The notes: generated by a model from the letters alone, not told the origin. DNA of 64,000 bases from JASBTN01 sp965228805 (GCF_965228805.1 NZ_CBDDIE010000003.1:3472001-3536000); one strand, 5' to 3'; shown: positions 7,404 through 16,736, numbered from the stretch's first letter. A program made the numbers and translations.

Positions 7404-7625
7404 GGTCTCTCCTTCAAGGGTCGGGCAGATATCCGGGTGAAAATGCCCCTGCCCGGCCCCACGTGCAACCCTTCCTTAACGGCCCGGACGTCAGACTGTC
7501 GGCGGAACAGACCTCAAACCGGCATCAAAGAGCCACAAAATGGCCTTCTGCCCATGTTTTAACCACGTTTGACGTGACATGAGGTGTATTTACGCGCAAA
7601 AGAAGGCGCGCGCCACAGGGAGACG

Positions 7626-8954
7626 ATGAGGGTAGAACTGGCGGAGTTTGGGACGATCGGGATGCAGCAGATTACGGGTCAGAACCGGCGGTTCCTTTTT
7701 CTGCAGGGGCCGCATGGGCCGTTCTTCTGGCGGCTCGGTAAGATTCTGCGCGCGGCAGGTGCCGAGGTTTGGCGCGTCGGCTTCAATCGCGGCGATGAAG
7801 CTTTCTGGTTTGATGACGCAAGCTATCTCCCTTTCACTGAAGCGCAGGAGGTCTGGCCAGACCGCTTCCGGGCCCTGCTGGACACCAACAACATCACTGA
7901 TATCGCGCTCTATGGTGACGTACGCAAGATCCACGCCCAGGCCATTGAAATCGCGCAAAAAAACGACATCCGCATTCACGTGTTCGAAGAAGGATATCTT
8001 CGCCCCTACTGGGTGACCTACGAGCGCGGCGGATCGAATGGCAATTCGCGCCTGATGGAGTTCTCGGTCGAGCACATGCAGCATGTTCTTGCCGATGCCG
8101 AGCTGGATGTGCCCGAAGCGCCCGCCCATTGGGGCGACATGCGTCAGCACGTATTCTACGGCGCGCTCTACCACTGGTTTGTCATGTTCCGAAACCAGCG
8201 TTACGCGGGCTTCCGCCCCCACCGCGACCTGTCGGTGGGAAAGGAGTTCCTGCTGTACCTGAAACGCCTGATGCTGATGCCCGCCCTGGCCGCCAACCGC
8301 ATCGCCGCGACCCAGCGTATCAAGCATGGCGGCTTTCCCTATCACTTGGCGCTATTGCAGCTGGAACATGATTCCAGTTTTCAGGAACACAGCCCGTTTT
8401 CCACCATGACCGAGTTTCTCTCGCTGGTGATGGAGGGGTTTCGTGACGGTGCTCCTCCGCATCATCACTTGGTGTTCAAGGCCCACCCACTGGAGGATGG
8501 ACGGGTAAATTTGCGGCATGAAATCATACGCTTGGCGGAGGAATTTCAAGTTTCCGGTCGGGTGCATTACGTACGTGGGGGCAAGCTCGCCCAGCTTCTG
8601 GATCACGCACGCAGCTCGGTCACCGTGAACTCCACCGCAGGCCAGCAGGTGTTGTGGCGTGGCCAGCCGATCAAGGTTTTCGGCGATGCGGTCTATGCCA
8701 AGCCCGACTTCGTCTCGACCCAACCACTTGCGGAATTCTTCGCGCATCCGACCCGGCCCGACAGCCGCGCCTATCGCGACTATCGGCATTATCTGCTGGA
8801 AACCAGCCAGGTGGCGGGCGGTTATTACTCCTCCCGCGGACGGCGCCAGTTGTTGAGACAGGTTGTCGACATGATGCTGGCCGCCGATGATCCCTATGAC
8901 GCTCTGGCGCGCGGTACCGCGGCGCCGCGGCAACAGTTGCGCGTGGTCACCTGA
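7626..8954 (+). CDS. kpsS: Capsular polysaccharide biosynthesis/export protein, KpsS family
   Basis: KpsS and KpsC are retaining beta-Kdo glycosyltransferases that build the phosphatidylglycerol-linked poly-Kdo linker of ABC-dependent capsules. This 442-residue product carries FLQGPHGPFFWRLG near the N-terminus and the FEEGYLRPYWVTYE segment. It also has FKAHPLEDGR and a C-terminal VNSTAGQQVLWRGQPIKVFG, all KpsS-type landmarks. ATG 7626 is chosen because GGGAG lies 6 bases before it; 7584 and 7662 are in-frame alternatives. In the 222-base divergent region with ribE there is a small inverted repeat, CACGT-TTG-ACGTG, at 7564-7576. No KpsM/T transporter or capsule synthase lies in the window. 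Confidence 0.88.
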   Translation: MRVELAEFGTIGMQQITGQNRRFLFLQGPHGPFFWRLGKILRAAGAEVWRVGFNRGDEAFWFDDASYLPFTEAQEVWPDRFRALLDTNNITDIALYGDVRKIHAQAIEIAQKNDIRIHVFEEGYLRPYWVTYERGGSNGNSRLMEFSVEHMQHVLADAELDVPEAPAHWGDMRQHVFYGALYHWFVMFRNQRYAGFRPHRDLSVGKEFLLYLKRLMLMPALAANRIAATQRIKHGGFPYHLALLQLEHDSSFQEHSPFSTMTEFLSLVMEGFRDGAPPHHHLVFKAHPLEDGRVNLRHEIIRLAEEFQVSGRVHYVRGGKLAQLLDHARSSVTVNSTAGQQVLWRGQPIKVFGDAVYAKPDFVSTQPLAEFFAHPTRPDSRAYRDYRHYLLETSQVAGGYYSSRGRRQLLRQVVDMMLAADDPYDALARGTAAPRQQLRVVT

Positions 8955-9043
8955 GCGGTCGAATCGGTGCTGGATTTCCCCTGCAAACCTGCGTAGGTTA
9001 ACAAAAAACAAAAGCAGGCAGATCTCCAGCAAAGGAGCGAGCA

Positions 9044-10186
9044 GTGAACAGTACTGGCAAAATCTGGGCCCACAACCTGGCTCGTGGTGTGGTCCTTTCG
9101 GCGCTTGTCGCCGGTGTGGCGGCCTGTGGCCTGCCCCGGGTCGGCCCGAACAAAGCCGAAATCTTCGCAGGGTCGGTGCAGAAGCAAGGCGACGCTTTCA
9201 TTGTGTCGGTTGACGACCGGGTGGCGCGCGCCACCGCCGTGGTCCCGGCGCTTGGCTTCTCGGACGCCTTCAAGAACGCAGGCTCGGTGGGATCGGACAC
9301 GATCCATGCGGGCGACGTGTTGGGCGTGACGGTCTGGGAGAACGTCGAGGACGGCATCCTGGCCACCGCAGGCGCCCCCGCCGGACTGGAAGAAGTACAG
9401 GTGGACGGCGCCGGTTACATCTTCATCCCCTATGCCGGCCGCATCCGCGCCGCAGGCAACAGCCCCGAAGCGATCCGCCGCATCATTACCGAGAAACTGG
9501 AAAGCCAGACCCCTGACCCGCAGGTGCAGGTGCGCCGCATGGCGGGCGATGGTTCGACCGTGTCAATCACCGGGGCCGTGGGCGGCCAGGGCGTCTATGC
9601 CATCGAACGCCCGACCCGCACGCTGAACGCGATGCTGGCCCGCGCGGGCGGTGTGTCGATCGAGCCTGAAATTGCCCGCGTGAAGATCATCCGCGGCAAC
9701 CAGACCGGCGAAATCTGGTTCGAGGACCTGTTCGAACATCCTGAATTCGACATCGCCCTGCGCGGCGGCGACCGCATCCTGGTCGAGGAAGACACCCGCG
9801 CCTTTACCGCGCTCGGCGCCACCGGCTCGCAAAGCCGCGTTGGGTTCGAGACCCAGACCCTTTCGGCCATCGAAGCCATCGCCACCGTGGGCGGCCTGCA
9901 GAGCCAGACCGCCGACCCGACTGGTGTCTTCGTCTTCCGCAACGAACCGGCTGAAATCGCCAACGAGGTTCTGGGCCGCAGCGACCTGATCGGCGCGCAG
10001 CGCATGGTCTATGTGCTGAACCTGACCGAGCCCAACGGCATGTTCAATGCCCGCGATTTCGTCATTCGCGACGGCGACACCGTCTATGTGACCGAGGCGC
10101 CCTATGTGCAGTGGACCAAGGTGCTGACCGCCGTGACCTCGACCATCAGCGGGGCCGACACGCTGTCCAGCCTGGGCCAGAACTGA
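9044..10186 (+). CDS. Outer-membrane polysaccharide export (OPX, Wza/KpsD-type) lipoprotein
   Basis: This 380-residue protein starts at a GTG preceded by AAAGGAG. The N-terminal signal ends in the lipobox VAAC, so it is a lipoprotein. The polysaccharide-export (PES) domain contains IHAGDVLGVTVWE and VDGAGYIFIPYAGRI. SLBB-type repeats follow, such as VSITGAVGGQGVYAI and IALRGGDRILVEED. OPX proteins form the outer-membrane exit channel for capsule or exopolysaccharide. The gene sits between kpsS and kpsC, 4 bases before the latter, so the three form one transcription unit. Confidence 0.92.
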   Translation: MNSTGKIWAHNLARGVVLSALVAGVAACGLPRVGPNKAEIFAGSVQKQGDAFIVSVDDRVARATAVVPALGFSDAFKNAGSVGSDTIHAGDVLGVTVWENVEDGILATAGAPAGLEEVQVDGAGYIFIPYAGRIRAAGNSPEAIRRIITEKLESQTPDPQVQVRRMAGDGSTVSITGAVGGQGVYAIERPTRTLNAMLARAGGVSIEPEIARVKIIRGNQTGEIWFEDLFEHPEFDIALRGGDRILVEEDTRAFTALGATGSQSRVGFETQTLSAIEAIATVGGLQSQTADPTGVFVFRNEPAEIANEVLGRSDLIGAQRMVYVLNLTEPNGMFNARDFVIRDGDTVYVTEAPYVQWTKVLTAVTSTISGADTLSSLGQN

Positions 10187-10190
10187 CGGC

Positions 10191-12224
10191 ATGACGCCCG
10201 ATACGAACAACCCGGCCGCCGGGGGGGAAACCCCTCGGCGGCTTTGCGTTTACAACGGCGGCTTTCTGAGCCAGGGCCGGGTGCGGCGCATTCTGGAGTT
10301 GTCCTGTTGGGACATCTCTCTGGGCCTGCCAGGCGAAGACGACTGGGTCGGCACATGGGGCAAGAGCCCAACCTCCGGCCGTGGTGAGGCGGTGGCCGCA
10401 AAACGCGATGCGCCGGTGCTGCGGGTGGAAGACGCCCTGCTGCGCTCTGTCCTGCCCGGCCGTGGGGGCGAGCCGCCCCTGGGGCTTCTGCTTGATGATA
10501 TGGGCGTGCATTTCGATAGCTCCACACCCTCGCGGCTGGAACGCATCCTGGCCACGGACCCACTGGATGATGGCGCGCTGTTGAACCGCGCGCGCGATGC
10601 GATTGCCCGCATGCAATCCGCGCACCTGTCCAAGTACAACGCCTTCGACCCTACCCTGCCGATCCCGCATCAGGACGTGCCCCACGTGGTGGTGATCGAC
10701 CAAACTAGGGGCGATGCCTCGATCGAACACGCGGGCGCCCGGGCCAGCACCTTTCGCGAGATGCTGGTCTTTGCGCAGGAGGAAAACCCCGGCGCGAATG
10801 TACTGATCAAGACCCACCCCGAGACAGAGGCAGGCCATCGCGCAGGGCACTATGGCCCGGAGGATGAGACCTCGAATGTGCACCTGCTGACTGATCCCGT
10901 CAGCCCCTGGAACCTCTTTGCCGGTGCCCAGGCGGTGTATACCGTCAGTTCCGGCATGGGGTTCGAGGCAATCCTGGCGGGCCATCGGCCGCGCGTCTTC
11001 GGCCAGCCCTTCTATGCCGGCTGGGGGCTCACCCAGGACGAGAACCCGGTGGCGCGGCGCGAACGGAAATTGACCCGCGCGCAACTGTTTGCGGGCGCCA
11101 TGATGCTTTATCCGAGCTGGTACGATCCCTACCGTGACCTGCTCTGTCGGATCGAAGAGGTGCTGGACACGCTGGACGCACGCGCACGGGCCTGGCGGGA
11201 GGATCGGCAGGGCTATGTCGCTTCCGGCATGCGGCTGTGGAAACGAAAGCCGCTCAATGGGGTCTTCGGCTCGGTAAAACCGCTGGTATTCGAAGATGAC
11301 CCGGCGCGCGCCGCTGCCAAGGCGCAGGAAACCGGGCGTCAGAAGATCGCCTGGGCGGGCAAGGCTGAAGGCAACATGATCCGGGTCGAGGACGGCTTCC
11401 TACGCTCACGCGGGCTGGGGGCGGAACTGGTGCCGCCGCTCAGCCTCGTGCGCGATGACCTGGGGATTTACTACGACCCCGCCCGCGAAAGCCGCTTGGA
11501 GCGGCTGATCAATGCTGCCCCCACCCTGCCCGACCCCGCGATCCGCCGGGCCGAGCACTTGATCCGAAAGGTCACCGAAACGGGCCTGTCGAAATACAAT
11601 CTGGATCGCCCCATGCCCGACCTGCCTGAGGGGCATCGCATTCTGGTGCCCGGCCAAGTGGAGGATGACGCCTCGATCCGGCAGGGCTGTTCGGAGGTCG
11701 CGACCAACCTTGGGCTGCTGGAACGCGCACGCGCAGAGAACCCTAATGCGGTGATCATCTACAAGCCCCATCCGGATGTGGAAGCCGGCCTGCGCGCGGG
11801 TCGCGTGGACCCGGTACGCGCTGCCGAACTGGCGGATGTGGTGGCGGATGAGGCCGACGCCATGGCGCTGGTGGAAGCCTGTGACGAAGTCTGGACGCTG
11901 ACCTCGCTGATGGGGTTCGAGGCGCTCCTGCGCGGTAAACCGGTGACCTGCCTTGGCACGCCATTCTATGCAGGCTGGGGGCTGACAACGGACTTGGCTG
12001 ACATTCCCGACAGACGCGAGGCACGGGTCACCTTGGAGCAGCTGACCCATGCTGTCCTGGTTGACTACCCGCGCTATTTCGATCCGGTGACGGGAACAGC
12101 CTGTCCGGTCGAAGTCATAGTTGAGCGGCTGGCCGCGGGCGACCTGCCGCATCCGGGGCGGTTCAACCGTGTGCTGTCGAAACTGCAGGGGCTCTTTGCC
12201 AGCCAGGCGCATCGATGGCGATAG
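10191..12224 (+). CDS. kpsC: Capsular polysaccharide biosynthesis protein KpsC (dual beta-Kdo transferase)
   Basis: The 677-residue product has the duplicated architecture of KpsC. The N- and C-halves each contain RVEDALLRS/RVEDGFLRS, a DDASIEHAG-like motif (GDASIEHAG, DDASIRQGC) and a KTHPE/KPHPDVEAG motif. Each also has MGFEAxLxGxxPxxxGxPFYAGWGLT. Two tandem glycosyltransferase modules add the alternating beta-2,4 and beta-2,7 Kdo residues of the capsule lipid linker. It begins 4 bases after the OPX gene and ends 36 bases before the convergent ribD stop, with a tandem-hairpin element in between. The C-terminal tail is short and basic. Confidence 0.93.
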   Translation: MTPDTNNPAAGGETPRRLCVYNGGFLSQGRVRRILELSCWDISLGLPGEDDWVGTWGKSPTSGRGEAVAAKRDAPVLRVEDALLRSVLPGRGGEPPLGLLLDDMGVHFDSSTPSRLERILATDPLDDGALLNRARDAIARMQSAHLSKYNAFDPTLPIPHQDVPHVVVIDQTRGDASIEHAGARASTFREMLVFAQEENPGANVLIKTHPETEAGHRAGHYGPEDETSNVHLLTDPVSPWNLFAGAQAVYTVSSGMGFEAILAGHRPRVFGQPFYAGWGLTQDENPVARRERKLTRAQLFAGAMMLYPSWYDPYRDLLCRIEEVLDTLDARARAWREDRQGYVASGMRLWKRKPLNGVFGSVKPLVFEDDPARAAAKAQETGRQKIAWAGKAEGNMIRVEDGFLRSRGLGAELVPPLSLVRDDLGIYYDPARESRLERLINAAPTLPDPAIRRAEHLIRKVTETGLSKYNLDRPMPDLPEGHRILVPGQVEDDASIRQGCSEVATNLGLLERARAENPNAVIIYKPHPDVEAGLRAGRVDPVRAAELADVVADEADAMALVEACDEVWTLTSLMGFEALLRGKPVTCLGTPFYAGWGLTTDLADIPDRREARVTLEQLTHAVLVDYPRYFDPVTGTACPVEVIVERLAAGDLPHPGRFNRVLSKLQGLFASQAHRWR

Positions 12225-12228
12225 GAAT

Positions 12229-12273
12229 AAGAATTTTCAGAAAATTCTTGGCAAATTCCTTCAGAAGGAATTT
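12229..12273. terminator. Tandem hairpin element between convergent kpsC and ribD (copy 1)
   Basis: Two perfect hairpins lie side by side: AAGAATTTT-CAG-AAAATTCTT (12229-12249) and AAATTCCTT-CAG-AAGGAATTT (12253-12273), joined by GGC. The second contains the ribD stop codon. The same two-hairpin layout occurs at 21518-21562. It probably acts as a terminator or as a 3'-end protecting structure for both genes. Confidence 0.7.
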
Positions 12274-13376
12274 GGTGCCCGCCGCCAGCGGTGCAGCACA
12301 TCTCCACCCAAGTCGCGCGTTTCCACCAGGGTGAACCGTGGCGCCTCAGCCAGGCGGTCCACACCCATCGCCGCGAGCGAGGGCCGCCCCTCGGCCCCCA
12401 GCGCCACACCGGCGGTAAAGCCGATCAGCTCATCCACAAGCCCGGCGTTCAGGAGCGAGGCTGCCAGCGCTCCACCCCCTTCGCAGAAAACGCGCGTCAG
12501 GCCCTTGGCGCCAAGCGCTTGCAGCACCGACACGGGGTCGAGTTGCCCCTGGGCTACGCCGACTTCCAGCGTTTCGGCCCCCATGCCCTGCCAGGCCGAC
12601 ACCAGCCCGGGATCGGCGCGGCCGGAGTGGCAGAGCCAAACGGGCACCTCTTTCGCCGTGCGCGCCAGCTGGCTGTCCAGCGGCAGGTCGAGATGACGCG
12701 AGAGCACCACGCGTACCGGTTGGCGGCCTACCCCCAGCCCCCGCACGGTCAGCGAGGGATCGTCGTCGCGCGCCGTGCCGCCGCCCACCATGACCGCGTC
12801 ATGGCGCGCGCGCAGGGCATGCACATACCGGCGCGCTTCCGGACCCGTAATCCACTGGCTTTCGCCGGTGGCGGTGGCAATACGCCCATCGAAGGAGTTG
12901 GCGAGTTTCAGGGTGACAAAGGGCCGCCCTTCGGTGATGCGGCTGAGAAACCCCGCATGATCGCATGCGGCCTCGTCTCGCAAGATGCCCGTTTCCACCG
13001 TGATGTCGGCATCGCGCAGCATGGTTAACCCGCCGCCATTGACCCGCGGATCGGGATCCTCCAGCGCCACGACGACCCGGGTCACACCGGCGTCGATCAG
13101 CGCCTGGGCGCAGGGCGGGGTCTTGCCGAAATGCGCGCAGGGCTCAAGCGTGACATAGGCCGTCGCACCACGCGCGCCGCCCGCCCGTTCACGCGCCTGG
13201 GTCAGCGCCACGACCTCACCATGAGGCCGCCCGCCCGGCTGGGTCCAGCCGCGCCCGATGACGCGCCCATCACGTACCAGAACGCAGCCCACCGCCGGGT
13301 TGGGCCAGCAATTGCCCTGCCCGCGCCGTCCAAGGGACAGCGCGAGGCGCATGTAGCGGGTGTCAGAAAGGCTCAC
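12261..13376 (-). CDS. ribD: Bifunctional diaminohydroxyphosphoribosylaminopyrimidine deaminase / 5-amino-6-(5-phosphoribosylamino)uracil reductase
   Basis: RibD carries out the second and third steps of riboflavin synthesis. The 371-residue product has an N-terminal zinc deaminase with PHGEVVAL and the PCAHFGKTPPC cysteine motif (roughly residues 49-86). A C-terminal NADPH-dependent reductase follows, with LKLANSFDGRIATATGESQWITG and VFCEGGGALAASLL. The start is a GTG that overlaps the nrdR stop (GTGA), so the two are translationally coupled. The stop codon lies inside a hairpin of the tandem element. Confidence 0.95.
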   Translation of the reverse strand: MSLSDTRYMRLALSLGRRGQGNCWPNPAVGCVLVRDGRVIGRGWTQPGGRPHGEVVALTQARERAGGARGATAYVTLEPCAHFGKTPPCAQALIDAGVTRVVVALEDPDPRVNGGGLTMLRDADITVETGILRDEAACDHAGFLSRITEGRPFVTLKLANSFDGRIATATGESQWITGPEARRYVHALRARHDAVMVGGGTARDDDPSLTVRGLGVGRQPVRVVLSRHLDLPLDSQLARTAKEVPVWLCHSGRADPGLVSAWQGMGAETLEVGVAQGQLDPVSVLQALGAKGLTRVFCEGGGALAASLLNAGLVDELIGFTAGVALGAEGRPSLAAMGVDRLAEAPRFTLVETRDLGGDVLHRWRRAPNSF

Positions 13377-13843
13377 TCGTCTTCGTGGCTCACGTTCGGG
13401 CGCAGCTCCGACACGAACTTGTCGAAGTCATCCGCCGCCTGGAAATTCTTGTAGACGCTTGCAAAGCGCACATATGCCACGGTGTCGATCCGAGCCAGGC
13501 TTTCCATCGTGATCTCGCCAATGGTCTTGGAGGGAATATCGGTCTCGCCCATGCTTTCCAGCCTGCGCACGATGCCCGAGATCATCTGGTCAATGCGCTC
13601 CGGCTCCACCGGCCGTTTCTGCAACGAAATGCGAATTGAGCGTTCCAGCTTCTCGCGGTCGAAATCCTCGCGCCGACCATTCGACTTGATCACCACCAGG
13701 TCGCGCAGCTGCACCCGTTCATAGGTGGTGAAGCGCCCGCCACAGGCCGGACAGAAACGCCGCCTGCGAATGGCCACGTGATCCTCGGCGGGACGCGAAT
13801 CCTTCACCTGGGTGTCGATATTACCGCAAAACGGGCAGCGCAT
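13373..13843 (-). CDS. nrdR: Transcriptional repressor NrdR
   Basis: NrdR represses ribonucleotide reductase operons when its ATP-cone binds dATP. The 156-residue product has the N-terminal zinc ribbon (CPFCG and CPACG) and the RRRxFCPACGGRFTTYE signature. An ATP-cone domain follows, starting VVIKSNGRREDFDREKL. It heads the nrdR-ribD operon; in related alphaproteobacteria ribE and the rest of the riboflavin genes follow directly. A perfect DnaA box lies over the presumptive promoter upstream. Confidence 0.96.
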   Translation of the reverse strand: MRCPFCGNIDTQVKDSRPAEDHVAIRRRRFCPACGGRFTTYERVQLRDLVVIKSNGRREDFDREKLERSIRISLQKRPVEPERIDQMISGIVRRLESMGETDIPSKTIGEITMESLARIDTVAYVRFASVYKNFQAADDFDKFVSELRPNVSHEDE

Positions 13844-13912
13844 GGGCGTCCCCCTCTCTTTTCTGTACCGATTGCCTCTTCATATCGGGTCTGATGCCCG
13901 AGTTATCCACAG

Positions 13913-13921
13913 GCACTATAG
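13913..13921. promoter_or_regulatory. Perfect DnaA box in the nrdR promoter region
   Basis: TTATCCACA matches the DnaA box consensus exactly. On the minus strand it lies a few bases downstream of TATAGT, a good -10 candidate for nrdR, so bound DnaA would cover the start site. This suggests coupling of the dNTP regulator to replication initiation, but a single 9-mer can occur by chance. Confidence 0.45.
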
Positions 13922-14017
13922 GAGGGAACCTAGGTCTTGTGTAGGGGGTAATCCTCTCCCCCAGATGAAGATTTTCCGACTGTCCAGTGGGAAAGGGGCG
14001 CATTCGGTCCCCTAAGG

Positions 14018-14437
<420 letters not shown>

Positions 14438-14968
14438 TTAGCCCTCCGGCTCCAGCGCACCGCGATAGCGGATCATCAACCCGATCCCGGGCAGCACGCC
14501 CGAGACATCGAAATGAAACCGCCCGTCCTTGGCAAACTCATAGGTCTCGCCTCGTGGCAGCAGAAAACTTGGCACCGGCAGGCCCAGAACGGACATGCCC
14601 ACCACCGTGACATACAGTTGCTCGTCTTCAGCCGAAAGGGTCATGCGCAGGGTGAAAAGGCCCAGCCGCTCGACCAGCACGCGCTCGTCCAGAGACGTCC
14701 AGAGGGTTGATCGCGTCACATGGCTGCCGAACTCCCGCGTCCAGATCGCCCCCTGTTCGGTGGGCGTCAGGGTCACCGTGACCGGCACCGCACCCCCGGC
14801 ATTGGGGTAGCCTGCCAGCATGCAGATCAGCCGGGCCAGCGGGTGCCGCCCCCGATCAATCTGCGCCTGTCCGATATAACGGCACGGACCGGTGAGATCA
14901 TGAAAGGCCTCAACTTCGGGGGCCACATCCAGATCACAGGCGCGTACCACACGCAGATAGGGGTCCAT
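14438..14968 (-). CDS. DUF4166 domain protein
   Basis: The 176-residue protein fits DUF4166. Landmarks are PCRYIGQAQIDRGRHPLARLICMLAGYP near the N-terminus, TREFGSHVTRSTLW in the middle and the C-terminal RFHFDVSGVLPGIG. DUF4166 is often found alone or fused to saccharopine-dehydrogenase-like proteins, and its function is unknown. The ATG at 14968 shares one base with the upstream DCC stop (TGATG), so it replaces the TTG-initiated longer frame. The gene is coupled to its neighbours on both sides. Confidence 0.8.
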   Translation of the reverse strand: MDPYLRVVRACDLDVAPEVEAFHDLTGPCRYIGQAQIDRGRHPLARLICMLAGYPNAGGAVPVTVTLTPTEQGAIWTREFGSHVTRSTLWTSLDERVLVERLGLFTLRMTLSAEDEQLYVTVVGMSVLGLPVPSFLLPRGETYEFAKDGRFHFDVSGVLPGIGLMIRYRGALEPEG

Positions 14969-15417
14969 CAATACCCTCCCTCAAGGAACCGCGCGCGCAG
15001 CGCTGCGTCCGGCACCAGACAGCTGTCGTGCCGACCGAACAGGCGATAGCGGTTGCGTGCAATGGTTAGGTAAAGTGGCGTTTTCGGCCAGCGCCGCATC
15101 CACAGGATCACCGCGCAGAGCCGCCAGGGCCAGCCAATTTCCCGCATCGCGGCGGCGAAGGCATCCGCATGGGTGAACAGCCGCCCCCGGGCGAACACCA
15201 GATTGGTTTCGAAATCATCGCGCGGCAAACCCAACTCGTCATAGAGCGCCTGTCCCAGCGGCGACTGCGCAATGACGAAACGAAACCGCTGCGCCCGGTC
15301 CCGGTGCAGCACGAAACGGAAGAACCGTGAACAGAGCACACAATCGCCGTCAAAGACGACAACAGGGGCCGCGTTATGCTGACAGAGCCGTGCAACCTCT
15401 GTGGTGCTGTCCTTCAC
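14968..15417 (-). CDS. DCC-family thiol-disulfide oxidoreductase-like protein (DUF393)
   Basis: The 149-residue product carries the DCC signature FDGDCVLCSRFFRFVLHRD. This is a thioredoxin-like fold with a DxxCxxC motif predicted to be redox active. The C-terminus has the usual ARNRYRLFGRHDSCLVPD segment. It starts at GTG overlapping the HlyU-like stop (GTGA) and overlaps the DUF4166 start, so all are cotranslated. The physiological substrate is unknown. Confidence 0.88.
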   Translation of the reverse strand: MKDSTTEVARLCQHNAAPVVVFDGDCVLCSRFFRFVLHRDRAQRFRFVIAQSPLGQALYDELGLPRDDFETNLVFARGRLFTHADAFAAAMREIGWPWRLCAVILWMRRWPKTPLYLTIARNRYRLFGRHDSCLVPDAALRARFLEGGY

Positions 15418-15692
15418 GAAAAGATCCGCTCGCCCATCTGGTCGATGAAGCTCTGCGCCTTGCGCAGGGTGATCTCGCGCGCCTCATCCTCGGAACTGAC
15501 CACATCGGCGCGCACCATCTGATGGCTGCGCAGCATCCCACCCACATCCTTTTCGATTCGCGCATTCACACGGTAACCACCAGCCTCGCGCACCGGTTCA
15601 GGGTAGATGCGGAACCCCTCGTAGAGCTCCGGCTTGACCTCTTTCCCGGCGCCCGCGCCCTTGCCCCCGAAGAGTTTGCCAAAGAGTGACAT
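15414..15692 (-). CDS. HlyU family protein
   Basis: The 92-residue protein starts with MSLFGKLFGGK and contains LYEGFRIYPEPVREAGGYRVNA and a C-terminal SFIDQMGERIF, matching the HlyU-like family. The founding member is described as an activator of haemolysin expression in Vibrio. The alphaproteobacterial homologs lack an obvious helix-turn-helix, and their role is unclear. It heads the translationally coupled set HlyU-DCC-DUF4166-YjbQ. The ORF extends upstream to 15782, but ATG 15692 starts the recognisable protein. Confidence 0.8.
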   Translation of the reverse strand: MSLFGKLFGGKGAGAGKEVKPELYEGFRIYPEPVREAGGYRVNARIEKDVGGMLRSHQMVRADVVSSEDEAREITLRKAQSFIDQMGERIFS

Positions 15693-15845
15693 GTCTTTCC
15701 CCAATCTGTTGGACCTCTTCAATGTGCCGGGCGTGGCCCGGGGGCGCAAGCGGCGAAACCCGGCCTGTGGAGGTATGCTCACGGGATCGTCACCGAAGGC
15801 GCACCCGCCCGCGTGGTAAAATCACGCCCAATTGGGAGGATCGAC

Positions 15846-16736
15846 ATGACACGTATGACAGCCAAGGATTTCGACCAGGAACTTCTGGACCTTTACGACT
15901 ACTACGCGCACGGGATCATCACGAAACGCGAGTTCCTCGACAAGGCCGGGCGCTTTGCCGTGGGGAGCGTGACCGCCGCGATGCTTCTGAACATGCTCAG
16001 CCCGGATTACGCGCTGGCCGAGCAGGTCTCGTTCAACGACCCCGACATCCTGCCGGAATATGTGACCTACCCCTCGCCCAACGGCCATGGCGACGTGCGC
16101 GCCTATCAGGTGAAGCCCGCCGAGGCCACCGGCCCCCTGCCCGCCGTGCTGGTGGTACATGAGAACCGCGGACTGAACCCCTATATCGAGGACGTGGCGC
16201 GGCGGGTCGCCAAGGCCGGGTTTCTGGCGCTGGCGCCGGACGGGCTGACATCGGTCGGCGGCTACCCGGGCAATGACGCCGAGGGCCGCGATCTGCAACG
16301 CACCGTGGACCGCAACATGCTGATGAACGATTTCTTCGCCGCAGCCGAGCACCTGATGACCCGGCCCGACAGCACCGGCCGCGTCGGCTGCGTCGGCTTC
16401 TGCTACGGCGGCGGGGTCTGCAACGCGCTGGCGGTGGCCTATCCGGAACTGGCGGCCTCCGTGCCTTTCTACGGCCGCCAGGCCTCTGCCGGAGATGTCC
16501 CCCGCATCCAGGCGCCGTTGCTTTTGCACTTCGCCGAGCTGGACGAGCGTATCAACGCGGGCTGGCCAGACTATGAGGCCGCACTGATCGAACACGGCAA
16601 GACCTACACCGCCCATATCTACCCGGGCGTGAACCACGGGTTCCACAACGACAGCACCCCGCGCTATGACGAGGCCTCGGCGGAGCTCGCCTGGTCAAGG
16701 ACGGTGGCGTTTTTCGAGGAGCATTTGAGGGGGTAA
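15846..16736 (+). CDS. Dienelactone hydrolase family protein
   Basis: The 296-residue alpha/beta hydrolase has the DLH catalytic set: a glutamate in VVHENRGLNP, the nucleophile cysteine in GFCYGGG, an aspartate in ELDERINAGW and a histidine in PGVNHGFHND. These enzymes open dienelactones in chlorocatechol degradation or act as general carboxyl-ester hydrolases. An N-terminal extension (residues 1-60) includes a hydrophobic span, AGRFAVGSVTAAMLLNML, preceded by KRE rather than twin arginine, so export is possible but unproven. GGGAGG lies 6 bases before the start at 15846. Confidence 0.88.
   Translation: MTRMTAKDFDQELLDLYDYYAHGIITKREFLDKAGRFAVGSVTAAMLLNMLSPDYALAEQVSFNDPDILPEYVTYPSPNGHGDVRAYQVKPAEATGPLPAVLVVHENRGLNPYIEDVARRVAKAGFLALAPDGLTSVGGYPGNDAEGRDLQRTVDRNMLMNDFFAAAEHLMTRPDSTGRVGCVGFCYGGGVCNALAVAYPELAASVPFYGRQASAGDVPRIQAPLLLHFAELDERINAGWPDYEAALIEHGKTYTAHIYPGVNHGFHNDSTPRYDEASAELAWSRTVAFFEEHLRG

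Noticed and set aside
7410..7460. FMN riboswitch-like run of GGGGCAGGGGC on the minus strand before ribE
   Set aside because: Only a short G-rich similarity is present. The conserved ACCGGCGGT and later blocks are missing and the space before the ATG is too short for the fold.
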